In this document: positions 51,883 through 61,981 of the stretch, piece after piece
Numbering within the stretch: the stretch's first letter is position 1
Layout of the letters: every line of letters begins with the position of its first letter
From: an uncultured Muribaculaceae bacterium
Lineage (GTDB): Bacteria > Bacteroidota > Bacteroidia > Bacteroidales > Muribaculaceae
Reading direction: 5' to 3'
Length of the DNA stretch: 64,000 bases
Assembly: GCA_905233915.1 (NCBI GenBank)
Contig: CAJOFM010000007.1
Coordinates: forward strand, 84,891 to 148,890
The notes under the pieces: generated by a model
What the model saw: the letters and a program-made list of their open reading frames with translations, nothing else
The model's database searches: none
What the model was told of the DNA's origin: nothing
Made by a program: the position numbers and the translations under genes

Positions 51883-54435
51883 ATGAAATTTCAAGTAAGC
51901 AACAGCAACGAGCCTCAGTGGAGGAACATTACTGTAAAGTCCGAACTGCCGGGCAAACTTAATAAACTTAATGAACTGTCTCGCAACCTGTGGTGGGCGT
52001 GGAACACCGAGGGCAAAACCCTGTTCCATGACCTGGACCGTGACACCTGGCGTGCCACCAGCGAGAATCCCGTGAAGATGCTTCAGCGCCTCTCCAACGA
52101 GAAGATTAAAGCCATCCAGGCCGATACGGCTATGATGGCGCGCATCGACAGCACCTACGAGCTCTACAAGGAATACATGAAGAAGCCCTTGCGCAGCGAT
52201 ATCCCCTCGATTGCCTACTTCAGCATGGAGTACGGTCTGTGCAATGCCATCAAGATTTATTCGGGTGGCTTGGGTATCCTTGCGGGTGACTATGTCAAGG
52301 AGGCCAGCGACCGCTGCGTCAACATGACTGCCGTCGGTTTCCTGTACCGTTATGGTTACTTCACCCAGACCCTGTCGATGGACGGCCAGCAGATTGCCAA
52401 CTACGAGGCGCAGAACTTCCATCAGCTGCCCATCGAGCCCGTTCTCGACGAGAAGGGCAACCAGCTCGTACACGAGGTGCCTTATCCCGGCCGCACTATC
52501 TATGCCAACGTGTGGAAGGCCAATGTGGGCCGTGTCACCCTTTATCTGCTGGATACCGATGTGGAGCAGAATAGCGAATTTGACCGCGAAATCACCCACA
52601 AGCTCTACGGTGGCGACTGGGAGAACCGCATCAAGCAGGAGTACCTGCTGGGCATCGGCGGTGTGCTGCTGCTCAAGCGACTGGGCATCAAGGCCGATAT
52701 CTATCACTGCAACGAGGGCCACGCCGCACTGCTCAATCTGCAGCGCTTGGTTGACTATGTGCAGGAGGAAGGCCTGGACTTCAGTGAGGCTCTTGAGGTC
52801 GTACGCGCCACCTCGCTTTACACCGTCCACACCCCTGTTCCCGCTGGCCACGACTACTTTGACGAGGAACTCTTCGGCAAGTATATGGGCGAGTATCCCG
52901 AGCGTCTGGGCATCTCGTGGCAGGAACTCATGGACATGGGCCGTGAGAATCCTGGCAGCAACGAGCGTTTCTGCATGAGCACCTTTGCCTTGAACACCAC
53001 TCAGGAGAGCAACGGCGTGAGCTGGCTCCACGGCGAGGTGAGCAAGAAAATGTTTGCTGGCATCTGGAAGGGTTATGCCCCCGAGGAGTCACATGTGGGT
53101 TACGTCACCAATGGCGTGCACATGCCCACCTGGGCTGCCAGCGAGTGGAAGATCTTCTACAATCAGGTATTGGGCGAGGACTTCCTCGAGCATCAGGAAC
53201 TCGAGTCGTCATGGGCTCCCCTGACGAATGTCCCCGACGAGAAGATTTGGGAGATGCGCATGATGCTGAAGCAGAAGTTCATCCGCTTTGTTAAGCGTGA
53301 CTTCAAGGAGAGCTGGCTCAAGAACCAGGGTGACCCCACCCGCATCGCCAACATCGTGGACAAGATCAACCCCGACGCGCTGCTCATTGGTTTCGCCCGT
53401 CGTTTTGCCACCTACAAGCGTGCCCACCTCATCTTCAATGACCTGGACCGTCTTAAGAAGATTGTCAACAACGAGAAGTTCCCTGTGCAGTTCATTTTTG
53501 CCGGTAAGGCTCATCCCGCCGACGGTGCCGGCCAGGGCCTCATCAAGCGCATTATCGAGATCAGCAAGATGCCCGAATTCCTGGGCAAGATCATCTTCCT
53601 CGAGAATTACGACATGACGCTGTCTAAGCGACTCATCACCGGTGTTGACGTGTGGCTCAATACACCCACGCGTCCCCTCGAGGCGTCCGGAACATCGGGT
53701 GAGAAAGCCGAGATGAACGGTCTGCTCAACTTCTCGGTGCTCGACGGCTGGTGGTATGAGGGTTACCGTGAGGGTGCCGGCTGGGCATTGACCAGCAAGC
53801 GCACTTACACCGATCAGTCTCAGCAGGATAAGCTCGACTCCGCTACCATCTACTCCATGCTCGAGAACGAGATTATCCCCCTGTACTTTGCCAAGAACAG
53901 CAAGGGTTACTCACCCGAGTGGGTTCAGTACATCAAGAACTCGATGGTACACATCGCTCCCAATTACACCATGTCACGCATGATGCGGGACTACTTCAAC
54001 AAGTTCTATCGTCCTCAGGCCGAGCGCGCTCACAAGCTCATGGCTAAGAAGTATGCGCTCGCCAAGGAAATCGTGGCTTGGAAGAAGAAGGTTGCTGAAC
54101 ATTGGGAGGACGTTCAGCTCGTTGGCGACATCATGGGCAACCGCGATGCCATAGCCAATGGCACTGCCGACATCGACGTCACGATGCGCATCGACACCGC
54201 TGGCCTGGGCAATGATGTGAAGCTCGAACTCGTCGTTTATGCGGAGGAGGATGGTCAGGTCAAGTTCTACAGGGCAGAGCACTTCAAGGTGGTGGCCCAG
54301 GATGGCAACATCCTTACCTATAACTGCAAGATTCCATTCCACGAGAACGGCATCTTCCGTTATGCTTACCGCGCTTATCCCTGGAACGAGAACCTGCCTC
54401 ACCGTCAGGACTTCGCCTACCTCAAGTGGTTTTAA
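51883..54435 (+). CDS. glgP: alpha-glucan (glycogen) phosphorylase
   Basis: 850 residues, GT35. It starts with the N-terminal alpha-glucan phosphorylase domain ([21 protein letters not shown]) and [55 protein letters not shown] and [19 protein letters not shown] follow in the C-terminal lobe. The PLP lysine is probably Lys608 in [25 protein letters not shown], where the usual GTGNMK is GTSGEK. The last about 100 residues are a beta-type C-terminal extension. It releases glucose 1-phosphate from glycogen or maltodextrin. Confidence 0.94.
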   Translation: MKFQVSNSNEPQWRNITVKSELPGKLNKLNELSRNLWWAWNTEGKTLFHDLDRDTWRATSENPVKMLQRLSNEKIKAIQADTAMMARIDSTYELYKEYMKKPLRSDIPSIAYFSMEYGLCNAIKIYSGGLGILAGDYVKEASDRCVNMTAVGFLYRYGYFTQTLSMDGQQIANYEAQNFHQLPIEPVLDEKGNQLVHEVPYPGRTIYANVWKANVGRVTLYLLDTDVEQNSEFDREITHKLYGGDWENRIKQEYLLGIGGVLLLKRLGIKADIYHCNEGHAALLNLQRLVDYVQEEGLDFSEALEVVRATSLYTVHTPVPAGHDYFDEELFGKYMGEYPERLGISWQELMDMGRENPGSNERFCMSTFALNTTQESNGVSWLHGEVSKKMFAGIWKGYAPEESHVGYVTNGVHMPTWAASEWKIFYNQVLGEDFLEHQELESSWAPLTNVPDEKIWEMRMMLKQKFIRFVKRDFKESWLKNQGDPTRIANIVDKINPDALLIGFARRFATYKRAHLIFNDLDRLKKIVNNEKFPVQFIFAGKAHPADGAGQGLIKRIIEISKMPEFLGKIIFLENYDMTLSKRLITGVDVWLNTPTRPLEASGTSGEKAEMNGLLNFSVLDGWWYEGYREGAGWALTSKRTYTDQSQQDKLDSATIYSMLENEIIPLYFAKNSKGYSPEWVQYIKNSMVHIAPNYTMSRMMRDYFNKFYRPQAERAHKLMAKKYALAKEIVAWKKKVAEHWEDVQLVGDIMGNRDAIANGTADIDVTMRIDTAGLGNDVKLELVVYAEEDGQVKFYRAEHFKVVAQDGNILTYNCKIPFHENGIFRYAYRAYPWNENLPHRQDFAYLKWF

Positions 54436-54460
54436 TCAACGCTTGAGATAAAAACTAACT

Positions 54461-54497
54461 GATGCCCGCGAGACTTCATTGCTCTCGCGGGCATCTG
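54461..54497 (+). terminator. intrinsic terminator after glgP
   Basis: Perfect 13-bp stem GATGCCCGCGAGA / TCTCGCGGGCATC (54461-54473, 54483-54495). Confidence 0.9.
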
Positions 54498-54626
54498 CTT
54501 TATTTCTGGTTTTTACTATCAGATCCCGGCTACATGACCTTGCTCGTTCTGTGCTGCGATGGTTGGTTATAAAATAGAAATCTTGACGGAATAAGCCCGA
54601 AAAACCAAAAATCGTAGTTTTTTTAC

Positions 54627-54655
54627 TTGCTTTTGCCGATTCTTTTGTATTTTTG
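54627..54655 (+). promoter_or_regulatory. promoter of tamB-tamL
   Basis: TTG (54627-54629), 18-nt spacer, TATTTTTG (54648-54655), 39 nt before the tamB ATG. Confidence 0.6.
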
Positions 54656-54694
54656 TGGGTTAATATGGACTATTTCGCATTAGCGACAGATTAG

Positions 54695-57600
54695 ATGTTT
54701 GGCAAAAAGGGAAATATGTTCTCCAAGATTGCTGCCTGGGTAGGTGCGGGTGTCTTGGGTATGGTTGCGGCTTTGCCGTTTGCCATGTATATTCCTTGGG
54801 TCCAGAACAAAGTTGCCGATGCCGCCGCTGAGTATGCCAGCAATAAGACCGGCATGGACATCAGCGTGGGCGACGTGCGTGTGAAATTTCCGCTTGATGT
54901 GAGCGCCACCGATGTCCAGGTCATTGACCAGAATGGAGATACCCTGTTCAAGGCCGACGAGGTCAAAGCCAATGTTAAGCCTAAACCCTTGCTTGACAAG
55001 AAGGTGGAGGTAGAAGATGCCTCGCTCAAGGGTGCCAAGAGCCAAATTAAGACCGATGATGGCTCTATGGACCTCGATGTCGATGTGGATGAAGCCAAAA
55101 TCGATGCCGCCAAGGTGGATTTGAACAACAACAAGGTTGACGTTGGTAATGCATCGCTCAAGGGCGGCAAGGCCAAGATGAGCAGTAAACCCGAGAAAAA
55201 GAAACCTGATCCTGACAAGAAACCGAGCAAGCCCTGGAAAGTCAATGCCGATAAAGTCACGGCCGATGATGTGGACTTCAAGATGGACATGAAACCCACC
55301 ATTGATAAACTTGATGCCAAGGTGGGCCATGCCGAGGCCAAGGATGTGAAGGTCGATACTGGAGACCAGACAGTCGATGTGGGTGAACTCGACATTGACA
55401 AGGCCGACGTGAATTACGAGCATCCCAGCGAGAAAGATGCCAAGCAATACCGCAAGGATCATCCCATGCCCAAGGACGCCAAGCAGGATCAGGAGGATGA
55501 TAAGCCTTGGAAAGTGAAAGCAGGCAAGGTGCGCGTGAAGGACAGCAAGGGAAAATACTCCGAGACTGGTCACAAGCCCAATAAACCTGGCACGACATTG
55601 GACCCCAAGAATATCGAGGTTGAGGACGTCAATGCCGATGTTGATAACTTTGAATATGACGGCGAGAACATGAATGTTCCCGTCAAGCATCTATCAGGCA
55701 AGGAGCGCAGCGGTCTGCAGGTGAAGGATGCCAGCGGAACGGTCAACAAGAATAAAAACGGCTTGGACCTGAACGACATGAAGCTCAAGACCAAGGGCAG
55801 CGACATTAAACTCGATGCCCATGTGGACCAAGATATGCTCGACGGCAAGCCCAACGGAAAGGCAAATATCGATACCGACAGTAAAATCGACCTCAACGAG
55901 GTGGAGAAACTGGTTCCCGAGGCACGCAAAGCCCTGAAGGACATTCCTCATAACAAACCCGTTAAGATCAAGGCCAAGGCTCGCGGCAATGACAAGCGCG
56001 TTGACGTTCAGTCGCTGGATGCCGATATCCCGGGTGTAGGGCGCGTTAAGGGAAAGGGCACTATCTATAATCCCACCGACATAGACCGCATGAAGGCCGA
56101 CCTCGACACCGAGGTGGACCTGCGTGACCCGAGCGTGCTGAACAAGATGCTGGGCCTTGATGACGTGAAGTTGCCGCCCATGAAGTTGAGCGGAAAGATC
56201 AACAAGGAAGGCTGCAAGTGGGTAGCCCGCAACCTGCGCATCTCGACTGGTGGCGGCTCGATGCGTGGCGACGGTTACTATGACGTGTGCAACGAGAATT
56301 ATGATGTTGACGCAAGCTTCAATAACTTCCCCGTTAAGTCATTCCTTCCCAATTACGACGTGAAGAATCTGACGGGCAGCGTCAATGCCCGCGGCCATGG
56401 TTTTGATTTCACCGACTGTGGCAGCACTTGGACCGACGCAACTGTCAACCTGGCCAGTGTGCGCTACAATGGTACCCACTACGGCAATCTCAAGGCTCGT
56501 GGCAAACTGCGTGGCGGCTATGCCGATGTGTATGCCTCAAGCGCCAATAAGGGCTGTGACTTGGACATGAATGCCCACGGCACCATTTGCAACGATCACT
56601 ATGTGTTCACTGCCGATGGCAATGTGCGCGATTTGGACTTGAAGCGCCTGGGCATGTATGACGGCACCTGCAATGGTAAAACCAAGTTCCATGCTCAGGG
56701 TGACATCAACTTGCGCACCCAGGAATGGGATGCCGACATGACCTTGAGTGATATCGACTGGGCTCTAGACAGCAGTCAACTCATAACCGACGAGGCTCAC
56801 GCCTCACTTCATAGTACCCCGTGGCTCACCTGCATCATGGTTGAGAACGAGGACAATTATGCCCACATCAACTCCCCGATGGGTATGATGCCGCTTATCG
56901 AGGACTTCCAGAAAACAGCTACTGAGTTCCAGCGCCAGTACAAGGAGCGGTGGGTGGACATCGAGCGCCTGAAAGAACCCATGCCGCGTTTCGACTTCGA
57001 CATGCACATGGGTGCCGACGGACTCGTCCAGCGCTATCTGCAGCAGTATGACGTGGACTTCCGCCACGTGAGCTGTGAGATTAGCCGTGACACCAGTCTC
57101 TATCTCGATGGCCGTGCACTCGGCATCAGCTATGGCGAGAACAATATTGACTCCATCACTGTCCATGCCAACGAGTTGAACAACAAATACCTGGCATTTA
57201 AAGCCCACATGGGCAACAGACCAGGAACATGGGATGAATTTGCGACAGTGGACATTGAGGGCGGCATCAAGGGCCACGCCTTGGATTTCATGCTTCACCA
57301 GCAGAATATCAAGCGTGAGACAGGCTATCACTTGGGCTGCAACGCCCGCTTGAATGATGATGAAGTGCGCATGCGCCTCTTTGGTGATGATCCCGTGATT
57401 GGCTACCGTCACTGGACGGTCAATGACGACAATTATGTAAACGTGGATTACCGTACCCGCATGCTTGACGCCAACCTCATGTTGCAGAGCGATAGCAGCA
57501 GTGTGGAACTCTTGACGACACGCCTGCCTGGCGACAGCACCGAGAATGTTCAGCTCAATATCGACAATCTGCGCTTGGAGGAGTGGACCCGCATCGTGCC

Positions 57601-59623
57601 CATGCTCGACAAGACAAGCGGCACGCTCAATGCTGTTGTGGACATTAACTGGGACGGATACAATGCCGATGGTGACGGTGCCATCGATATCAAGGACTTT
57701 GTCTATAACGGCAAGCCCGAGGGCGATGTGACCCTCAATGCCGACTTTGATTTTGACCCGAGGACTTCCACAACCAGTCTTACTGCCGACCTCATTCTTG
57801 ATGGAGAAGAGGCTGTAACACTGCGCGGCTCGCTCAACGATGCTACAGCTGCAACTCCCCTCAACATGGAGGCCAGTTTCAATCGTTTCCCGCTCGCTCG
57901 GGCCAATGCATTTATCCCTGGCAACTACATTTGGCTTGACGGCTATGCAGTCGGCACAATGGCTGTCAGCGGTTCCACCGACGCTCCTCACATCCATGGC
58001 TACCTCATTGCCGACTCGGCAACGGTCAATCTGCCCCGTTATGGCAGTTCATTGCGATTGTCCCCCGACCGCATCCCTGTTGATGACAATATCATCACAT
58101 TCAGCGACTATAGGCTCACCGGCACTAATCACAGTCCCGTTATCATCAATGGACAGGTTGACTTGCGTGACCTGAATAACATGGTCATCGACCTGACCGC
58201 CCAGGGACGTGAGGTACAGTTCATGGACAGCAAGCAGGATGATGTGACTCAAATCTTTGGAAAAGGCCTTGCCGATATCAACGCCACTGTCAAGAGCAAT
58301 GGCAGTATGATGACGGTGAGAGCCGATGCCACATTGCTGTCGGGATCCAATATCACCTATGTGATGAAGAATGACATCTCGCAGCTCTCGACGTCAGTGG
58401 ACGAGAACATGGTCACCTTCACCGATTTCAATCACACGGGATCAGAATCAACCATCCTGGTGACTGGTCGTGGCAGCAGTGCCAATAACATCCTTGTTAA
58501 CCTCACAGTAGAGCAGGGGGCTAAAATCAATGCTTTCTTGTCCGAGGATGGCCAGAACCGCGCAACCGTTGATGGCAATGGACGATTGAAGTATTGGCTC
58601 GACTTTGCCGGGCGTGACAACCTCACAGGCTCCTATATCATCTCTAATGGCAATGTGCGTTACACACCGCCACTGATTTCGCAGAAAAACTTCGACATCA
58701 ATAACGGTAGTTCCATCGTTTGGACAGGTGAGATGCTTAACCCGCAACTTAAACTCACAGGAACCGAGCGACTCAAGACAAGTGTAACGGGTGACAATGA
58801 GGGTAACGCTACACGACTGGTTGAATTCACCATCAATGCCGATGTGGGTGGCACCCTTAACAGCATCGACTTGAAGTTTGACCTGAATTGCGAGAGTGAC
58901 ATGACCGTGCAGAATGAGTTGCAGACCATGAGTGACAACCAGCGTTCGCAGGCTGCCATCAACCTGCTGCTATATAATACTTATTCGGGTACCAATAGCG
59001 CTGGCAACATCAATAGCCTGACAGCATCATCGGCACTGTTCTCGTTCTTGCAGTCCCAGCTCAACACATGGGCCGCACAGACACTGCCCGGCATCGACCT
59101 CTCGTTTGGCATTAACCAGTATGAGGGAGCCCGCAGCGGTGGCACCGAGACCAGTTACAGCTACCGCCTTGCCAAGTCGTTGTTCAATGACCGTTTCAAG
59201 ATTGTCGTGGGTGGAGAGTACAGCACCGAGGCTGCCGAGCAGGAGAATATTGCCAAGAACCTGTTCAACGACATCTCGCTGGAGTACTACCTCAACGATG
59301 CCGGTAACCGTTACTTGAAGCTCTTCCGCCATGCGAGCTACGAGAATGTGCTCGAGGGACAGGTGACCGAGACGGGTGTCGCCTATGTGCTCAAGCGCAA
59401 GCTCACTAATCTCAAGAACCTGTTCAAGTTCAAGCACTCACGTGAGTATCTGTTGCGCGATTCCCTGGAGAAAGCCCGCAAGGCACAACTCAAGCTCCAG
59501 GAAAAAGCCATCGAAGCCATTACCACCCAGGAGGAACAATTCACTGTCCCCCTCGATGGAAATGATAACGCTATCGACCGTCCCACCCTAAACCGCAAGA
59601 AAGATGAAGACAATACGCCATAA
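54695..59623 (+). CDS. tamB: translocation and assembly module protein TamB (DUF490/AsmA-like)
   Basis: 1642 residues. An N-terminal anchor helix (residues about 11-31, IAAWVGAGVLGMVAALPFAMY) is followed by a long run of beta repeats. Around residues 130-300 the sequence is very rich in Asp and Lys with repeated PWKVNADKVTADDVDF and PWKVKAGKVRVKDS units. The C-terminal DUF490 domain (from about 1330) has the pattern NNGSSIVWTGEMLNPQLKLTGTERL and LFSFLQSQLNTWAAQTLPGIDLSFGINQY. It spans the periplasm and passes proteins or lipids to the partner OMP85 protein. It overlaps tamL by 20 nt, so both are made together. The Asp/Lys-rich stretch is more repetitive than I would expect and worth comparing with relatives. 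Confidence 0.93.
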   Translation: MFGKKGNMFSKIAAWVGAGVLGMVAALPFAMYIPWVQNKVADAAAEYASNKTGMDISVGDVRVKFPLDVSATDVQVIDQNGDTLFKADEVKANVKPKPLLDKKVEVEDASLKGAKSQIKTDDGSMDLDVDVDEAKIDAAKVDLNNNKVDVGNASLKGGKAKMSSKPEKKKPDPDKKPSKPWKVNADKVTADDVDFKMDMKPTIDKLDAKVGHAEAKDVKVDTGDQTVDVGELDIDKADVNYEHPSEKDAKQYRKDHPMPKDAKQDQEDDKPWKVKAGKVRVKDSKGKYSETGHKPNKPGTTLDPKNIEVEDVNADVDNFEYDGENMNVPVKHLSGKERSGLQVKDASGTVNKNKNGLDLNDMKLKTKGSDIKLDAHVDQDMLDGKPNGKANIDTDSKIDLNEVEKLVPEARKALKDIPHNKPVKIKAKARGNDKRVDVQSLDADIPGVGRVKGKGTIYNPTDIDRMKADLDTEVDLRDPSVLNKMLGLDDVKLPPMKLSGKINKEGCKWVARNLRISTGGGSMRGDGYYDVCNENYDVDASFNNFPVKSFLPNYDVKNLTGSVNARGHGFDFTDCGSTWTDATVNLASVRYNGTHYGNLKARGKLRGGYADVYASSANKGCDLDMNAHGTICNDHYVFTADGNVRDLDLKRLGMYDGTCNGKTKFHAQGDINLRTQEWDADMTLSDIDWALDSSQLITDEAHASLHSTPWLTCIMVENEDNYAHINSPMGMMPLIEDFQKTATEFQRQYKERWVDIERLKEPMPRFDFDMHMGADGLVQRYLQQYDVDFRHVSCEISRDTSLYLDGRALGISYGENNIDSITVHANELNNKYLAFKAHMGNRPGTWDEFATVDIEGGIKGHALDFMLHQQNIKRETGYHLGCNARLNDDEVRMRLFGDDPVIGYRHWTVNDDNYVNVDYRTRMLDANLMLQSDSSSVELLTTRLPGDSTENVQLNIDNLRLEEWTRIVPMLDKTSGTLNAVVDINWDGYNADGDGAIDIKDFVYNGKPEGDVTLNADFDFDPRTSTTSLTADLILDGEEAVTLRGSLNDATAATPLNMEASFNRFPLARANAFIPGNYIWLDGYAVGTMAVSGSTDAPHIHGYLIADSATVNLPRYGSSLRLSPDRIPVDDNIITFSDYRLTGTNHSPVIINGQVDLRDLNNMVIDLTAQGREVQFMDSKQDDVTQIFGKGLADINATVKSNGSMMTVRADATLLSGSNITYVMKNDISQLSTSVDENMVTFTDFNHTGSESTILVTGRGSSANNILVNLTVEQGAKINAFLSEDGQNRATVDGNGRLKYWLDFAGRDNLTGSYIISNGNVRYTPPLISQKNFDINNGSSIVWTGEMLNPQLKLTGTERLKTSVTGDNEGNATRLVEFTINADVGGTLNSIDLKFDLNCESDMTVQNELQTMSDNQRSQAAINLLLYNTYSGTNSAGNINSLTASSALFSFLQSQLNTWAAQTLPGIDLSFGINQYEGARSGGTETSYSYRLAKSLFNDRFKIVVGGEYSTEAAEQENIAKNLFNDISLEYYLNDAGNRYLKLFRHASYENVLEGQVTETGVAYVLKRKLTNLKNLFKFKHSREYLLRDSLEKARKAQLKLQEKAIEAITTQEEQFTVPLDGNDNAIDRPTLNRKKDEDNTP

Positions 59624-61916
59624 CGGGAGTGACATCTGCCATCTCATCTTGGCAGCAATGTTGCTGTTGCTGGTATCTTGTTCAACGACCAAGAAGCTGG
59701 GCGAGAATGATATCCTCTACACGGGGGTAAAGCACCTCAAGTACCATGAGGATTCAGTCAAGGTGGATGCTGGTGTCAAGGATGACATCTTCACGGCTAT
59801 CAATGTGCGCCCCAACAACCCTCTTTATTCGCCCTATTACCGTACGCCTTTCCCTATCGGGCTGATGCTATATAATAACATTGACGAGAATGCGACAGGT
59901 TTCAAGGGATGGATTTATAAGCATTTTGCTGCCAAGCCTGTGCTCATTCGTCGTGTTAATCCACAGGCGCGCGTGGACATGATCAACAACATCTTGCGCA
60001 ACAATGGTTATTTCACCTCGTCGGCGACATATGCCCTGCACCCTGCCAAGAATCCCAAAAAGGCTAAAATCTCCTATGATGTGAATATCAATCCGCCCTA
60101 CACCATCGGCAACGTCGAGTACTCGGGCAGTAACGAGCCGGTGATGCAGATGGTGGACTCGCTGGCCCGCGTGAATCATTACCTGCGCACGGGCAGCCGA
60201 TACTGTCTGGACTCGCTCAGTGCCGTACGCATCGATATCACCAACTATGTGCGCAATCATGGCTACTATTTCTTCCGACCCGAGTATATCCAATATTTGG
60301 CCGATAGTGTTCAGGAGCCAGGTGTGATACACATGCGGTTGATAGAGTCGGGAGACATCCCCAATAATGCTAAGCGCCGATACATCACCCACGACATTAC
60401 CGCCACCGTCGTCAACGATGACGCGGTAGGCGAGGCCGATACTGTCTATGACTCTCGTTGCACGCTCATTCGATATGAGCCGGTCTATATCAAGGATTAT
60501 GTTATACCATCGTGCATTCGCACCCGCAAGGGGCGCATCTTCCGTGTCAACAGTATCGACCGCACCCAGGCTGCGTTGTCACGGTTGGGCATCTTCAGTA
60601 CGGTTGACATCCAGGTGACACCGCTCGACAGTGTCACCCCTGAGGGCGAAGGTTTGCTTGATCTGGCCATTTATTGCCAGCTTGACAAGCCATGGGAGGT
60701 GACTTTTGAGATGCATGGCACATCCAAGAGCAACAGCTTCATTGGCCCCGGTGTCGAGATGGGAGCTTCTCACAAGAATGCTTTTGGGGCCGGGGAGAAG
60801 TTCTCGATGGACATCTATGGCGACTATGAGTGGCAGACGAGCGGTGGTGATTACAAGAACTCTGATTTGGATTCCTATGAGTTTGGTATCGAAGGTAAAC
60901 TTGATTTCCCGCGTCTACTGGCTCCCAAGTTCCTGTATCCCTCACGTCGTTACACCAACTGGACCCGTTTCTCGGTTAGTGCCGACCTGATGAATCGTCC
61001 CGGCTTTTTCAAGATGGCGCAGATGAGTGCTGCAATGACTTGGGAGTGGCATGGCAGCCGCTATTCAAGTCATGTTTTGTCTCCGTTCCGTCTCACCTAT
61101 AATAGATTGTTGAGCAGCACAGCGGAATTTGATTCTGCCATGGTGGCCAATCCTGCCCTTGCACAGAGTTTCTTGAATGTATTTGTCCCCAAGATTGAGT
61201 ATACCTACACTTATAATCGAGATGTTACCCCACGTGACCACATCACATTCACTGTGGGTGTTGCCGAGGCTGGCAATGTCTTCTCGGGCATTTGGTCGAT
61301 TTTCAAGTCCAAGGGCACCAAGGAACTGTTTGGCACACCATTCTCGCAGTTTGTCAAGGCTCAGGCTCAGGTCGTGTGGACCCGTCAACTGGGACGTGCT
61401 GGTGAATTGGCCACAAGGATGATGTTGGGGGCGGTTCATGCCTATGGCAATCTTGACGAGGTGCCCTACAGGGAGCAATTCTATGTGGGTGGTTCCAATT
61501 CGGTGCGTGCCTTTGCCGTGCGCACCATTGGTCCCGGCAGTTATCATCCTGTTTACCGCGACCGATATTCCTATTATGACCAGACGGGTACCTTCAAGTT
61601 TGAGGCCAATGCCGAATATCGCTTCCCCATCTTGGGCTACTTTAAGGGTGCTGTGTTCCTTGATGCAGGCAACATTTGGCTGCTCGAGAACGATGAGTTC
61701 CGCCCTGGTGGACAGCTTAAGATGAAGAATTTCATTGACGAACTGGCACTGGGCACGGGATTGGGTCTGCGATTTGACATGTCGATGCTGGTTGTGAGGG
61801 CCGATCTGGGTATTGGCATTCATGCTCCCTACGACACGGGAAAGAGGGGCTACTACAACATTCCCAAATTCAAGGACGGATTGGCCTTCCATTTAGCCAT
61901 AGGTTACCCATTCTGA
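59604..61916 (+). CDS. tamL: OMP85/TamA-family outer-membrane lipoprotein (TamL)
   Basis: 770 residues. The N-terminus has a lipobox (LLLLVSC with Cys26), so it should be a lipoprotein, as in Bacteroidetes TamL and unlike Proteobacterial TamA. POTRA-like domains (VNPQARVDMINNILRNNGYFTSSA; TRKGRIFRVNSIDRTQAALSRLGIF) are followed by a 16-stranded barrel (GPGVEMGASHKNAFGAGEKF; QFYVGGSNSVRAFAVRTIGPG, the VRGF-type motif). The barrel ends FHLAIGYPF with a C-terminal Phe. It assembles outer-membrane proteins with TamB from the overlapping upstream gene. Confidence 0.94.
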   Translation: MKTIRHNGSDICHLILAAMLLLLVSCSTTKKLGENDILYTGVKHLKYHEDSVKVDAGVKDDIFTAINVRPNNPLYSPYYRTPFPIGLMLYNNIDENATGFKGWIYKHFAAKPVLIRRVNPQARVDMINNILRNNGYFTSSATYALHPAKNPKKAKISYDVNINPPYTIGNVEYSGSNEPVMQMVDSLARVNHYLRTGSRYCLDSLSAVRIDITNYVRNHGYYFFRPEYIQYLADSVQEPGVIHMRLIESGDIPNNAKRRYITHDITATVVNDDAVGEADTVYDSRCTLIRYEPVYIKDYVIPSCIRTRKGRIFRVNSIDRTQAALSRLGIFSTVDIQVTPLDSVTPEGEGLLDLAIYCQLDKPWEVTFEMHGTSKSNSFIGPGVEMGASHKNAFGAGEKFSMDIYGDYEWQTSGGDYKNSDLDSYEFGIEGKLDFPRLLAPKFLYPSRRYTNWTRFSVSADLMNRPGFFKMAQMSAAMTWEWHGSRYSSHVLSPFRLTYNRLLSSTAEFDSAMVANPALAQSFLNVFVPKIEYTYTYNRDVTPRDHITFTVGVAEAGNVFSGIWSIFKSKGTKELFGTPFSQFVKAQAQVVWTRQLGRAGELATRMMLGAVHAYGNLDEVPYREQFYVGGSNSVRAFAVRTIGPGSYHPVYRDRYSYYDQTGTFKFEANAEYRFPILGYFKGAVFLDAGNIWLLENDEFRPGGQLKMKNFIDELALGTGLGLRFDMSMLVVRADLGIGIHAPYDTGKRGYYNIPKFKDGLAFHLAIGYPF

Positions 61917-61981
61917 TGCATCTAAAACATAGAGACTATACAAACTATCAGATAGCTATAAACCATTTAAATTCATTGCTT

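Noticed and set aside
54680..55690. 336-codon minus-strand open frame over tamB
   Set aside because: Its long Ile/Leu/His runs are the complement of the Asp/Lys-rich tamB region; it has no promoter and covers the tamB start.
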